From Diadophis punctatus similis (Eukaryota > Chordata > Lepidosauria > Squamata > Dipsadidae), in contig JALIGW010000002.1 in the NCBI GenBank assembly GCA_023053685.1, positions 256,608,846-256,672,845 on the forward strand: a stretch of 64,000 nucleotides of DNA, read 5' to 3'. The notes below the pieces were generated by a model. It did not search any database and had not been told where the DNA came from. It saw only the letters and a program-made list of their open reading frames with translations. The translations under genes were made by a program, and so were the position numbers. Every line of letters starts with the position of its first letter. Position 1 is the stretch's first letter. Shown here piece after piece: positions 23,751-37,566 of this stretch.

Positions 23751-24038
23751 CAGTGGGGGAGGGGGGGAGTATTTGATCCCCTGCTGATTTTGTATGTTTG
23801 CCCACTGATAAAGAAATGATGAGTCTGTAATTTCAATGGTAGGTTTATTTTAACAGTGAGAGACAGAATAACAACAAAATTTTATAACTTTTTTGAAATG
23901 CGTTTTCTGGATTTTTGTTGTTGTTATTCTGTCTCTCACTGTTAAAACAAACCTACCATTGAAATTACAGACTCATCATTTCTTTCTCAGTGGGCAAACA
24001 TACAAGATCAGCAGGGGATCAAATACTCCCCCCCCCTG
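23751..24038. mobile_element. Palindromic Tc1/mariner-type MITE
   Basis: This 288-bp element is flanked by TA dinucleotides. Its two halves are near-perfect reverse complements: 'gtatttgatcccctgctgat', 'gcccactgataaagaaatga' and 'cagtgagagacagaataaca' all recur inverted on the right. Terminal bases are CAGTGGGGG...CCCCCCCTG. The sequence resembles Tc1-family ends known from fish and other vertebrates. No transposase remains. The empty site 'aaatatgttcc' is seen after unit 2 near 62,168. Confidence 0.9.
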
Positions 24039-24179
24039 TATGTTCCAATTTATGCCCTTGAAGCAATCTCCTCCAAATGAGGGTATGCTAGAAGAACAAG
24101 TCCTTTGCTTCGACTCTGCCTTCCCCAGGTGATCTATAGTCCAGGGGTAGTAAGAGCCTCCCTTCCTCCGAGGTCTTTG

Positions 24180-25180
24180 GGGAACTAAAGTTCCTGTCCC
24201 CACGGTCTGCAGTTGACTTCTACTCGAGGGGGGGTTCCACATCTTCAGCGCGGTCGCTAAGTTCATTTACGCGACCCAGAAATAACAAAAATAACAGTGG
24301 GGGGGAGCAGTTCGAAAACACACCTGCGTGATGAATCAGAGTCAGGCGCCTCCCCCCGCACCGTCCAGAAGCTGAAAGAGGCCAGGTAGTGACAGGAGGA
24401 ACTCTCGCGATCTTGCCCCAGTTCTTTCCCGTTCTTTCCACGATCTTTTAGGCCCTCAGAGAATGGTAATTAATCTCCCGCGTGCCGCACCGTCTAGCAA
24501 CAATGGCGGCGGGAGTCCCGGAAGTGAGCGGATAAGGGATCGATAAACCCCGCTCTCATTCCCAAAACACCGGGCAGGGCAGTTCAGAATAATCCCAGTA
24601 GGTCAGAAACAGTCCGTCTCAGTCCACGCCCGGGGCAGATATGCTCCAAAAGTGCTTACCGCCTCACTGCCGATGTTCTTAGCGGGGGGTGGCAAGCGGA
24701 GCCTAGCACACACGTCTCCCCAGCCAGGAACCACAGGAACAAAGAAACAAAGCAGCAAGAGAAACGGACGAGCTCCCAGCCGCCAATAACAGAGCACGCT
24801 GTCCGAGCTCGCCGTTTTCTTCTTCGGATTGATGTCACGTCCCCCTAGGTTCGAATTCGGGACAAATAGCCCCAACGCCTTCCACAGGTCGATCAAAATC
24901 AGAAACAGCCGGCCCTCACGGCGTCCCTCCGCTCCAAAATGGGCGGCGGTCTTCGTTGGTCAGAAGCGGGGAGATTTAGCGGTGCAAACCGCAAGTGGCC
25001 GATGTTATTGCCACCGTCTCCAAATGCCTGGGAAACTCCGATCCCACCTCGAAGTATCAAAAACTCCAGGGGTGGGCTCCAGCAGGCAAGCGGCCGAAGG
25101 ACTTTTAATCCTCCTGCGGAGCAAGCTTTAGTCTGCCATCTCCCGCCGTGGCTCCTCCTCCTCCTCCACTTAGCAACCAT
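24180..25180. promoter_or_regulatory. CpG-rich promoter-like region
   Basis: GC- and CpG-rich sequence unlike its AT-rich surroundings, with 'caatggcggcgggag' (a YY1-type motif) and 'cccggaagtg' (an ETS/NRF2-type motif) together at about 24,500-24,525. No TATA box is evident. Such islands mark housekeeping-type promoters. It lies about 2 kb upstream of the zinc-finger terminal exon on the + strand and could hold that gene's first exon, or drive a divergent transcript. No exon could be defined. Confidence 0.45.
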
Positions 25181-25330
25181 TCCAAATTACAACCAGCCCT
25201 CCCCTAAGTACTTGAGACCTAGTCCCGAAATTATGAGTGTTGCAGATCCATGGCCATCATTTACGCTTGCGAATGACAGGAGAGGTGCTGTAACATTCGC
25301 CCTACCTATTCCCCCACACCGCAGGGACTT

Positions 25331-25510
25331 ACCATATTTTTCAGACTATAATACACACTTCCCCCCCCCCCCCCAAAGAAAGTGAGTGGAAATGTCTGTG
25401 CTTCTTATAGAGCGATTACGGGCCTGGGACAGGACACACGTAGGCCAAAAACTATTATTTTCTTGTTTGCCTTTATACCTAGGTGCGTCTTATGGTCCGA
25501 AAAATACGGT
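25331..25510. mobile_element. Short terminal-inverted-repeat element (MITE)
   Basis: It starts 'accatatttttcagactata' and ends 'tatggtccgaaaaatacggt', which is its imperfect reverse complement. A poly-C run lies inside. The superfamily is not determinable from the ends alone, and no clear target duplication is seen. Confidence 0.6.
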
Positions 25511-25559
25511 GCCTTGTGACGATGTGGTGAGCCATCGGTTCCTTTGGTGCATTTGCAGA

Positions 25560-25915
25560 AAAAAGAAGCCTAAAGTAGTGAGAGATACGTGAGATCCGTA
25601 GTGGAAAAATCTAGCACTATTGATCTCACATGATGTTGCACTATAATGCATTAGGCCTTTGTTCTCTGCTAACCAAGGCCTTCACGAGATCCAGGACAAA
25701 ATGTTTGCCAAGAGAGGGAAGACCTCTTCGTTTTCAAAGACTTTTGCCCTGGATCTCGTGCAGTCCTCAGTTCTTAAAAGAACGCAGGCCTAAAGTACTG
25801 CGGTGTGAGATCACACAAGATTAGTAGCCTGAGATCTTGCACTACTGGTCTCGTGTGATCTCACACTAAAGTACTTTAGTTCTCCGTTCTCTGCGAACTG
25901 ATGTCTGTACCAGAT
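25560..25915. repeat. Unidentified repeat with internal inverted motifs
   Basis: Several motifs occur in both orientations or repeatedly: 'gatctcacatgatg' and 'gtgtgatctcacac', 'cctaaagta' and 'taaagtactttag', 'ggatctcgtgcag' and 'cacgagatccagg'. This suggests a foldback-type repeat. No coding content is seen. Confidence 0.4.
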
Positions 25916-25919
25916 CCGG

Positions 25920-26255
25920 AGTGATAGCAGTTTTCCAATATCTCAGCGGCTGCCACAAAGAAGAGGGAGTCAAACTATTCTCCAAAGCATCTGAGGGCAG
26001 GACAAGAAGCAATGAGTGGAAACTAATTAAGGAGAGAAGCAACTTACAACTAAGGAGAAATTTCTTGACAGTTAAAACAATTAATCAATGGAACAGCTTG
26101 TCTCCAGAAGTTGTGAATGCTCCAACACTGGAAGTTTTTAAGAAGATGTTGGACAACCATTTGTCTGAAGTGGCGGTAGGGTTTCCTGCCAAAGCAGGGG
26201 GTTGGACTGGAAGACCTCCAAGGTCCCTTCTGTTTTTCTATTCCATTCCTTAATT
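25920..26255 (+). mobile_element. CR1 LINE 3' end
   Basis: The frame reads FQYLSGCHKEEG, then [20 protein letters not shown] and FKKMLDNHL, the C-terminus of the CR1 ORF2 protein. It is followed by 'ggactggaagacctccaagg', the conserved CR1 3' UTR end. It is 5'-truncated, keeping only about 340 bp. Confidence 0.85.
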
Positions 26256-26278
26256 CAAAACTAACTCTGAGTGAGATT

Positions 26279-26399
<121 letters not shown>

Positions 26400-26576
26400 A
26401 AAGAAAGAGATGTTTTCTAGATATTTTCAAAGCTTTCATGACACATGAATATAGAAATCATGTCTATATTACACCACTGTAGGCATGCAAACATACAACC
26501 TAATGGAATTTTGGAGAAATTCAGAAGGAAATTCACTTGACTTTCTACACTTTGAACTTTTTCTCTAACCTTGTAA

Positions 26577-29075
<2,499 letters not shown>

Positions 29076-29079
29076 TACT

Positions 29080-29300
29080 AAAAGTAATCTATGGGAGTTG
29101 ATGTTTTCAATAAAATGTCAAATTGAAACTTTTCAATTTCCACTTACATAAAAATGCTCCATCCATTTTCTTGCTGAAATATTTTTTCTCACCCCAAATT
29201 TGCATTTTTTGCTCAAACAAATAGTCACGATTTTTTACTTTGTAAAGCCACTGTCCTTTTTGTAGCTATTCCACAAAGATCTTTAATGTTCCCTGGATAA
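29080..29300. repeat. Diverged repeat shared with 17,678-17,890
   Basis: AT-rich non-coding sequence, inverted relative to the other copy. It ends where tandem unit 2 begins (about 29,307). Confidence 0.5.
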
Positions 29301-30789
29301 TGTTCCCCAGCACTCATGAATTAATCCTGCTCTCCGGTGCAAAAGGATATTTTTTTCTTTAATAGCTGATGACTCTTTGTCCTGTTTGCAACCTCTGAGG
29401 AATGGAAGTCTGAAGGTGGCAGGTTGGGGAGAGGAGGAGGAGGATGGCAGCCTGGACCTTCTCCTGCTCGGAGGCCCCCTTGCTCTGCTTCCCCTCAAGC
29501 CCGTTCTGAGGGTCAAAATGCCAAAAGTTATGGTCCTCCCCAAGCACTTCTGGGGAGCCATTCGGGGACACCTGAGACTCCCCCTACGCTCACCCAGCCA
29601 TTTCTCTGCTTTACAACTCGAGCATCCTGCCCCATTTTGGCACCCAACGTCTCCCTCTTCGAGTCTCAGATTGAGCAGTGGGTTGCCCTAGATGACCTCC
29701 AAGGTCCCTTCCAACTTCTTTCCTATTCTCTGGACTATCAATGAACAGATCTCCTACAGACAAACTTCAGCCCATCGAATTTCCCCCCTCTAAGGTGCCA
29801 TGTCTGGTGGGGGGCAAACATTGGGGAGGGCGAGGACTACAACTCCCCACATCTCTAGGCAACAGAGGGGTATCAAGATGTGGCCACCTTCAGACAACAC
29901 GCATGACCAGGCCAGGCAAGGTCCCTCCTGACCTCTGCTGCATTCAGACCAGGGGAAAGCTGCCTTCACCCTCCCTCAAAGGCTCCCGTGGCATCTCGGG
30001 GGCTTTGGGAGTTGTGGGAACCCAGCCTGGTGGGCAGCTTCCTTCACAGAGTTTAAACGGCCTCCCCCTCCCCAGAAACATGGCTCCATCTCTTAGGGAA
30101 GGATCCTAAAACGGATCATTTCAGAGATGGGGGGACTCCGATGCCTCTGCACGGATGCTCAAAGTAGAAGGAAGAAACGGGGTGAAGGTGAAAGCGGGCA
30201 TTTGTAGAACGTAGAATCAAACCAGGGTGGTTGGTTGTTTGCCAGGAGCAACTACCAAAGATGTGACTGGGGGGCTTAAAGAAATAATGAGGTCCACAGA
30301 TTATTATCCCTTTTTCCTCTTTCATACGGGGAGGAATGAAAAAGTCCCCTGGAGACGATGCCAAGAGACTCGGAGCAGGTGGGCATGGGAGCCAAAGCAA
30401 TGGGGGCACAGGTGGTTTTCTCTTCTGTTCTCCCAATAAAGGGAACCATCCAAGGAGGGAAGGCAGCACCTTGGAAGTCAAGCCTGGCTTAGGGGATGGT
30501 TCTCTCAAGAGAAATTCAGATTCTTAGACCATGGTCCACAACACCCACATGGGGGGCTTCTGGCAAGGGAGGAGTTGACCCTCACAAGGACCGAGAGGTT
30601 CGGCTTTGTACACCGACTAGCTCACCTCATCCGAAGGCCTTGAAAGTGGGAGGCAGTGGAAGTTTTAGGAGCCAAGTCCAAGCTCAAATCTCACAGGAAT
30701 CAATCACGTGATAAGAAAGAAGTGAAACTCAAGAGACAAAACAGGATGTAGAAACCAAACACAGGCTCAGTCAAAAAGAGACTCAGATG

Positions 30790-31000
30790 CACCAATGCTC
30801 AAAGCACGAGGAAGAAACGGGGTGAACGTGGAACCCAAAGGCAGCTGTGACATTGTTGCAATCACTGAAACTTGGTGGGATGAAACCCACGACTGGAAGG
30901 TGCAACTGAAGAGATTTAATGTGGAGGAATTGCGCCGCTGCTGTCCAAAGGAAGAGGGAGACACGGACACAAACTGGATTCTTCCATCAGGGCAGCTTGG
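30790..31000 (+). mobile_element. CR1-like LINE endonuclease remnant
   Basis: Tandem copy of the remnant at 3,840-4,030, here with the better conserved CDIVAITETWWDETHDWKV core. Nothing beyond the endonuclease N-terminal third remains. Confidence 0.65.
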
Positions 31001-32359
31001 GGACTGCCTTCCTCTGCCCCATTGCTGAGTCTCCAAATGGGGCAGCCCCTTGGTCCTCTGGCCCACCAGAAATGGCTGACCCTCGCTTACCCCCCTCACT
31101 CCTCTTCTCTCTCCCCTCACTCTTCCCCCCTCCGCTCCATCCCTCCCAACCCCCGTTTTCCACCCTGCTCTGCGTGGGCAGCCTTCCCTCCCTCCTGATG
31201 CAGGAAAGGGGGGATCGGCCCCGGGGGAGGAGGGTAAAGAGGGCTTGGAGACCCCCAATTACCTCCCTTGCACCCTGAGCCTCAGGAAGGTGGGAAAGAC
31301 TAAAAGGCTCCTGTATTTAGAGGTGGGGGCAATGACCAAGGAAGGTGATACCCCCCCCTCATTGCCCCCCTTTAGGGTTTCCACTCCACTCTAACCTTGT
31401 CCCTTCTCTCTGGACAAGGAGAATTGGGCTCCCATGAGGTCATCCAAACGGCAGGAATGAGAAAGGGGGGAGGGGGAGAGTTTCAGGGAGATCCAGCAAG
31501 GCTAAAAGAGGAATGGGAAGTGAATCATTTGAGGGAGGAGAGTTCGAGGAGGACCTGAAGCTTTCCCCTCGTTGTCTTGGAGGTCTTTCAGCCTATACAG
31601 TAGCCCAGTTGCCTCCTGGTGGTCTCCCATCCTCAGGCTGACCAGGCCGATCTCTCTCAGCTAGGTGAGGGCATGGGAGACTGGGCAGCTGCCAGCTGTT
31701 GAGGGCTGAGGATAAAATGCCAGATCAGGCAGGGCTCAGAGTCACAACCCTCTCCCAGCTGCAGCAGGCAGACATCCCACAGGGCCTGTATCCTGAGATG
31801 GCCTGAATCCTTTCCTGGCATGGAGGGGGGGGCCTGGAGGGGTCAAACTCCACCCTGGCCCAGCACTGGCCTCAGCAGGCCAGAACTGGGTCCCCACCTG
31901 CAGCTGAAGGAGGTGGCAGAGTCCGAATCTGCCCCACAATTGTGTGTTTGGACACACCCAGTAACACAAAATTGGCCCCAGATCCAGAGAGACTCTGGTG
32001 GGACGCCCATCGCTCTTCTGATCAAATAGCAATAGCACTTAGACTTATATACCGCTTCATAGTGCTTTACAGCCCTCTCTAAGCGGTTTACAGAGTTCAG
32101 CATATTGCCCCCAACAATCTGGGTCCTCATTTACCCACCTCAGAATGATGGAAGGTGAGTCAACCTTGAGCCGGTGAGATTTGAACAGCTGAACTGCTGA
32201 ACTAGCAGTCAGCTGAAGTAGCCTGCAGTGCTGCACTCTAACCACTGCGCCACCTCGGTTCAAAGCAGAACTTCTAGGCTCTTTTCATGTTTCCCCCTCC
32301 CCCACAAGATTTTGATTTTCTCTTGAGTTCTCCCTGACACCCCCAACACGCACACACGT

Positions 32360-32401
<42 letters not shown>

Positions 32402-32700
32402 ACCAGCAGCAGCACTTCTTTCTCCAACTCCCAACAGCTGCAGAGGCGCTTGGCTTCCGCTTCCCCAGCCTGAAGCGTTGGGCTCCTCTGAAGCAGAACT
32501 GAGGAACTGGCCAGGATCCAGCAGGCAACAAGCCTCGATTCTTCATCAGGGCAGCTCAGGGACTCTCCTCCTCCGCCCCATTGTTGAGTCTCCCAATGGG
32601 GCAGCCCCTTTGTCCTGTGACCCACCGGAAGTAGTCCTTGACTTATAACAGTTAATTTAGTGACCGTTCGGAGTTAAAATGGCACTGAAAAAAGTGACTC
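30990..32700 (+). repeat. Four-copy module M, copy 3
   Basis: Tandem partner of copy 1 (4,050-5,490), containing an added SINE at 32,028-32,260 and a longer (CA)n at 32,345-32,402. Confidence 0.7.
32028..32260 (-). mobile_element. tRNA-derived SINE, copy-specific insertion
   Basis: The left end is 'tagcaatagcacttagactt' and the right end is the tRNA-like head 'ctgcgccacctcggt'. Flanking 'tcaaa' occurs on both sides (a short target duplication). The paralogue at 5,068 reads 'tctgatcaaagcagaact' without the insert. Confidence 0.88.
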
Positions 32701-33428
32701 TTTGCCTAATTCTTCTTTTTAAAATATTTTTTATTGTTTTGAATGTTTTTTTTAATACTTTCATGTATATATCTGTTTTTAGCTTTGCTGTATGTGACCC
32801 AGAGTCTCTTGGATGAATTGCAAGCTACTAAATGATCCAGATTTTTCTTTTGGTGACATAGATTCAATGGTTTTTTGATGCATTGGAGACTCTTGAACTG
32901 TTAAAGTGGTGTTTGATGATTGCTTTTTACTCATTTTGGTAGCGGTAGTTATACTGGTCATATTGAAAGATTCTCGTATATTTTTCCACAGTGACATATA
33001 GAATTATTTTAACTCTTATAACTTTGATAGGTGTATCTTATAACAGAAAAAGTCACTAGTTGTTCTAAAATATGGTTATGTTAATATAAACTTCAATCAA
33101 TTCCAAATAATTATACGTTTATAAAAATATAATGATTATTCTTATCCTTTAAACAACTATAGCTCTTATATTGGTCTTCCTATCACAACTCTATAATTTC
33201 CTTGTATAAACCACTTTAAATATTTTAAATTATTTGAGTGTTAATATTATGTATACATAATTTGTGAAGAGCTATAGATAAATATCACATAAATATACAA
33301 TTTACCAACTTCTTATATTAATTACACTATAAACAGTTAATTAGCTATCAGTTGTTATCCATTGTAATATTAAGTATATTTATCAATCACACCATTATAT
33401 AGTTAATCTATTGGAAAGGGAGAAAGAA

Positions 33429-36400
33429 GGTTCAGATATCACATGTCTACAAGAAGTTCACATTAAAAAAGAAGAGTATAAGTTATTACAGCAGCCCAAG
33501 ATAGGTAATCTTTTCACATCCTTAGCTGACTTAAGGAAAAAAGGAATAGCACTATATATCAAAAACTGGTTAAGCCCCAAACAAATATATAGAGACACAG
33601 AAGGAAGAATACTTATGGTAGAAATCACAATTGATAAAACTAAAATATTATTAATAGCCATCTACGCTCCCAATAATGGACAAAAAGAATTCTATACTAA
33701 ATTATATCAACAAATTATAAAATTAGAGAGAGAAAACATCTGTATAATTGGTGACTTCAATGCAGTAGTAGATGCTAAAGAAGATTATAAATCGGGATCA
33801 AAAAAAAATTCTGAAAGAAAAATTTTACCCAAAAATTTCTTTGAAATCGTGAATGAATTTAAAATAAAAGATATATGGAGAGAAAGACACCAGAAACAAA
33901 ACCAATATACATACTTTTCAAACCCACATCAATCCTGGTCCAGACTTGATATGGCCTGGTCAAATATAGAACCAATTATTAAAATAGAGAGTGTAGAAAT
34001 AGAACCAAATACGTGGGCGGACCACAATCCCATAGTAATTACAATGAGAGGAATAAATAAGACAAGAAGGAGATGGATGATGAACCAGAAAATAATAAAA
34101 GAAAAAGAATTTAAACAATATATGGAGAAAGAACTAACTTTCTTTCTACAGGAGAATTGGAACGAAGATACATCTACACAAAACATTTGGGACACTATGA
34201 AAGCATATGTAAGAGGACTATCTATTGCTTACTCTATTAAAAAAAATAAAAATAAAAATAAACAGATTAAGGATTTACAAAACAGGATAGGGGAATTAGA
34301 ACAAAAATTACAAGAGGCACCACAAGATAAGGAAATAAAAGAAGAAAAGGAATTAATTAAACACAAAATAAACCTGATAACACAAGAAGAAATCGCATTA
34401 AAAATTAAGTCAGCCAAACAGAACCATTTTGAACATGCTAACAAACCAGGTAGATGGCTGGCTTATAAATTAAGAAAAGAAAAGGAAAAAAAAACAATAC
34501 AACAATTAGAGGATTCGCTAGGGAAAATGCAGTTGGCAATAGAAGAAAAAAAAGAAATAGCACGAGAATATTATAGAGAACTATACAGCAAAGATACTAT
34601 ACAAATCCAAAACATACAAGACTATTTAAAAAATTCTAGTATAGCGCAATTACCAGAGGATATTAAAAATAAGATGGACGAAGAAATAACACTGATTGAA
34701 TTAGAAAAAGCAATAAAGAACCAAAAAAATAACAAAACCCCAGGACCGGATGGTATTCCAGCAGAGTATTACAAAGAATTACAAACGATTTTAAAAAGTA
34801 TACAATTAATTACATACAATGAAGTACTAAAAAAAGGAGCAATTCCAGACTCATGGACAGAGGCACTAATAACAATCATCCCCAAAGACACCAATACGAA
34901 ACATAAGATCCAGAGTTACAGGCCAATCTCGCTGTTGAACTCAGATTATAAAATCTTTGCCTCCATAATGGCGGAAAGACTTAAAAAAACGCTTACTAAA
35001 ATTATACACTCAGATCAAAATGGTTTTTTACCAAACAGACATATCAAAAACAATATCAGAACAATCATAAACATTTTAGAATATTATGAGACTCATCCAG
35101 GGGAATCCATGGCACTCATATTCCTAGATGCCCAAAAGGCATTTGATAATTTAAACTGGGACTTCATAACAAATCAATTAGATAAAATGAATTTTGGAGA
35201 AAACTACATAAGAACAATTAAAGCAATATATTCAAAACAAACTGCAAAAATCCTCATCAATGGAGAAACTACAAAAAATTTTAATATAGAAAAGGGAGTT
35301 CGACAAGGCTGTCCTCTCTCTCCTTTATTATTTATATTATCATTGGAATCATTATTACAAAAGGTAAGGGAAAACAAAGAAATAAAAGGACTCAAGATAA
35401 AAGAACAGGAATATAAATTGCAGGCATTCGCAGACGACATGGTTTTCAACATAGAAGAACCTCTAGAGGTAGGATCAATTTTACTAAAAGAAATTAATGA
35501 ATTTGGGAAAGTAGCAGGTCTAAAAATTAACAAACAAAAAACTAAAATAATAACCAAAAATCTGACAGATACACAAAATAAGGAATTGGAAAGGAAATTA
35601 GAAATACAAATTGTAAAGAAAATAAAATATTTAGGAATCAACCTGTCAGCGAAATGCACAACAATAAAAGAAGAAAATTATATGGGAATTTTAAAACAAA
35701 TTGAAAAGAAACTAGATAGCTGGAACAAATTACAAATATCTCTAATAGGCAGAATTGCAGCGATTAAAATGTCAATACTACCTCAAATTTTATACTTATT
35801 TCAGACTATACCAATCAAATTAGAGAAAAAATATTTTGAAAAATTAAATAAAATACTAACCAAATTTATATGGGCCGGGAAAAAACCAAGAATCAAATTA
35901 AAATATTTACAACAAAATAGAAATCAGGGAGGGTTCGGACTGCCAGACTTTGAATTATATTATCAAGCATCTGCTTTAACATGGATAAAGGACTGGATAC
36001 AAATCAAAAATAGACGCTTACTGGTATTAGAAGGTTATGACTTACATGTAGGGTGGCATGGATTCCTCTGGGATGATAAACACAAAACACACTCATATTT
36101 TAAAAGACATAAAATCAGAGACTCCCTATTAGAAATCTGGCTTAGAATCAAAAAACAATATTATACTAAGATACCACCCTGGTTCTCTGGCATGGAAGCC
36201 ATTACTTACCCAAACACAACAAACCTGGAAAAAATGGTCACATACGAAGAAATACTGGAAGAAGGAGGAGCCTTAAAATCTATATCAAAATTAGAACAGG
36301 GAGGAATTAAGATTGACTGGTGGCCATACTTTCAAATTAAGAACAGATTAGAAAACGCCAAGAGAAAATATGGAATACAAAAAACTAAATCAGAATTAGA

Positions 36401-37082
36401 TAAAATCTTATTAGGCCAGGAACAAAAAGCAATAACTAAAATATATAAATTTCTTCTAAAAAACAAAACACAGAAAGATATAATAAAGGGAAATATGATA
36501 AGCTGGACGAAAAATTTTGGACATGAAATACCAATTAATCAATGGGAAAAAATATGGAATCAGAACTACAAAATCACAAAATCAGTCTCATACAAAGAAA
36601 ATTATTATAAACTATTCTATAGATGGCACCTCCCTCCAGCGAGATTGGCAAGAATGTATAAAAATCTACCACCAAATTGTTGGAGATGTCAGTGTAAAAC
36701 TGGATCTTATTATCATATGTGGTGGACCTGTCCAAAAATCAAACTCTTCTGGAATAAAATCAAAAACTGGTTAACAGAAATCACACAACAAGACTTAGAT
36801 ATTAAACTGGAAATCTTATTGGGAATCATTAACCAAAAAATGGAAAAAAAACACTACTATATCATTCTACATATACTAACAGCGGCAAGAATAACGATAG
36901 CACAAAATTGGAAATTAAATGATATTCCCGAGGAAAGCAGTGTAATCAGAAAAATTTTGGATTGTGCCGAAGCGGATAAGTTAACTATGGAATTGAAAGA
37001 AAAGGAAGACTCCGACTATTATGAAATTTGGAATTTATTCTACAATTGGTACGAAAAACGAAAACAAATATCATCAATGTAA
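33429..37082 (+). CDS. L1 ORF2 protein (endonuclease and reverse transcriptase), N-truncated
   Basis: This protein would nick target DNA and reverse-transcribe L1 RNA. About 1,217 codons are open without a stop. In order: an AP-endonuclease domain in about the first 220 residues (ITCLQEVHIK, IAIYAPN, IIGDFNAVVD, and WADHNPI near 34,010); a Glu/Lys-rich linker; reverse transcriptase with KTPGPDGIPAEYY, SYRPISLLN, IFLDAQKAFD, KGVRQGCPLSPLLF and the catalytic AFADDMVF at about 35,428; and the C-terminal motif CWRCQCKTGSYYHMWWTC near 36,680. The first 40 or so residues of a normal ORF2 are missing. The frame continues upstream into the target duplication without an ATG near the junction, so efficient translation is doubtful. 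Confidence 0.93.
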   Translation, partial: GSDITCLQEVHIKKEEYKLLQQPKIGNLFTSLADLRKKGIALYIKNWLSPKQIYRDTEGRILMVEITIDKTKILLIAIYAPNNGQKEFYTKLYQQIIKLERENICIIGDFNAVVDAKEDYKSGSKKNSERKILPKNFFEIVNEFKIKDIWRERHQKQNQYTYFSNPHQSWSRLDMAWSNIEPIIKIESVEIEPNTWADHNPIVITMRGINKTRRRWMMNQKIIKEKEFKQYMEKELTFFLQENWNEDTSTQNIWDTMKAYVRGLSIAYSIKKNKNKNKQIKDLQNRIGELEQKLQEAPQDKEIKEEKELIKHKINLITQEEIALKIKSAKQNHFEHANKPGRWLAYKLRKEKEKKTIQQLEDSLGKMQLAIEEKKEIAREYYRELYSKDTIQIQNIQDYLKNSSIAQLPEDIKNKMDEEITLIELEKAIKNQKNNKTPGPDGIPAEYYKELQTILKSIQLITYNEVLKKGAIPDSWTEALITIIPKDTNTKHKIQSYRPISLLNSDYKIFASIMAERLKKTLTKIIHSDQNGFLPNRHIKNNIRTIINILEYYETHPGESMALIFLDAQKAFDNLNWDFITNQLDKMNFGENYIRTIKAIYSKQTAKILINGETTKNFNIEKGVRQGCPLSPLLFILSLESLLQKVRENKEIKGLKIKEQEYKLQAFADDMVFNIEEPLEVGSILLKEINEFGKVAGLKINKQKTKIITKNLTDTQNKELERKLEIQIVKKIKYLGINLSAKCTTIKEENYMGILKQIEKKLDSWNKLQISLIGRIAAIKMSILPQILYLFQTIPIKLEKKYFEKLNKILTKFIWAGKKPRIKLKYLQQNRNQGGFGLPDFELYYQASALTWIKDWIQIKNRRLLVLEGYDLHVGWHGFLWDDKHKTHSYFKRHKIRDSLLEIWLRIKKQYYTKIPPWFSGMEAITYPNTTNLEKMVTYEEILEEGGALKSISKLEQGGIKIDWWPYFQIKNRLENAKRKYGIQKTKSELDKILLGQEQKAITKIYKFLLKNKTQKDIIKGNMISWTKNFGHEIPINQWEKIWNQNYKITKSVSYKENYYKLFYRWHLPPARLARMYKNLPPNCWRCQCKTGSYYHMWWTCPKIKLFWNKIKNWLTEITQQDLDIKLEILLGIINQKMEKKHYYIILHILTAARITIAQNWKLNDIPEESSVIRKILDCAEADKLTMELKEKEDSDYYEIWNLFYNWYEKRKQISSM

Positions 37083-37550
37083 TAAATGTAAATATAAGTT
37101 AAATAAGACACATAGAAATTAGAATAAGGAATTAATAGAGAAAATAGTTATATTATAATAATATATATGTATACTATGATTTTACAAAATTGAAAGTGCC
37201 TTATTTCTTATGAACTATTATTATTATTATCAATACTATCATCAATATTACTATCGTTGTACTATTATTAATACTATTGTTAATATTACTATTAATACGA
37301 TGGATTTATAAAATTTATCACATAAAAGACAAGATAAAAGTTGGAAAATACATAAAAATATATCGCTAACATATACTCGCCGTAGAACAAATTATAGAAA
37401 TTAACAGCTCTATAGCTGTATGCGTTTTTTATGTTTTGTAAATGTTTATATTGTACTTGTTAATGTCATAATGTTCTTTTTTTTTCTGTTTGGTATGTTT
37501 TGTTTGTTTTTAAATGTAAATAACTTAATAAAAACTATTTTAAAAAAAAA
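33429..37550 (+). mobile_element. L1 LINE, 5'-truncated, ORF2 open
   Basis: The insertion is bounded by perfect 16-bp target duplications (33,413-33,428 and 37,551-37,566). The 3' end has AATAAA near 37,527 and a nine-base A tail. The empty site is at 6,216-6,231 in the other tandem unit. The element begins inside ORF2, without 5' UTR or ORF1, and carries a 467-bp AT-rich 3' UTR. The open frame, perfect duplications and absence from the paralogue all point to a young insertion that came after the segmental duplication. Confidence 0.97.
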
Positions 37551-37566
37551 GGAAAGGGAGAAAGAA

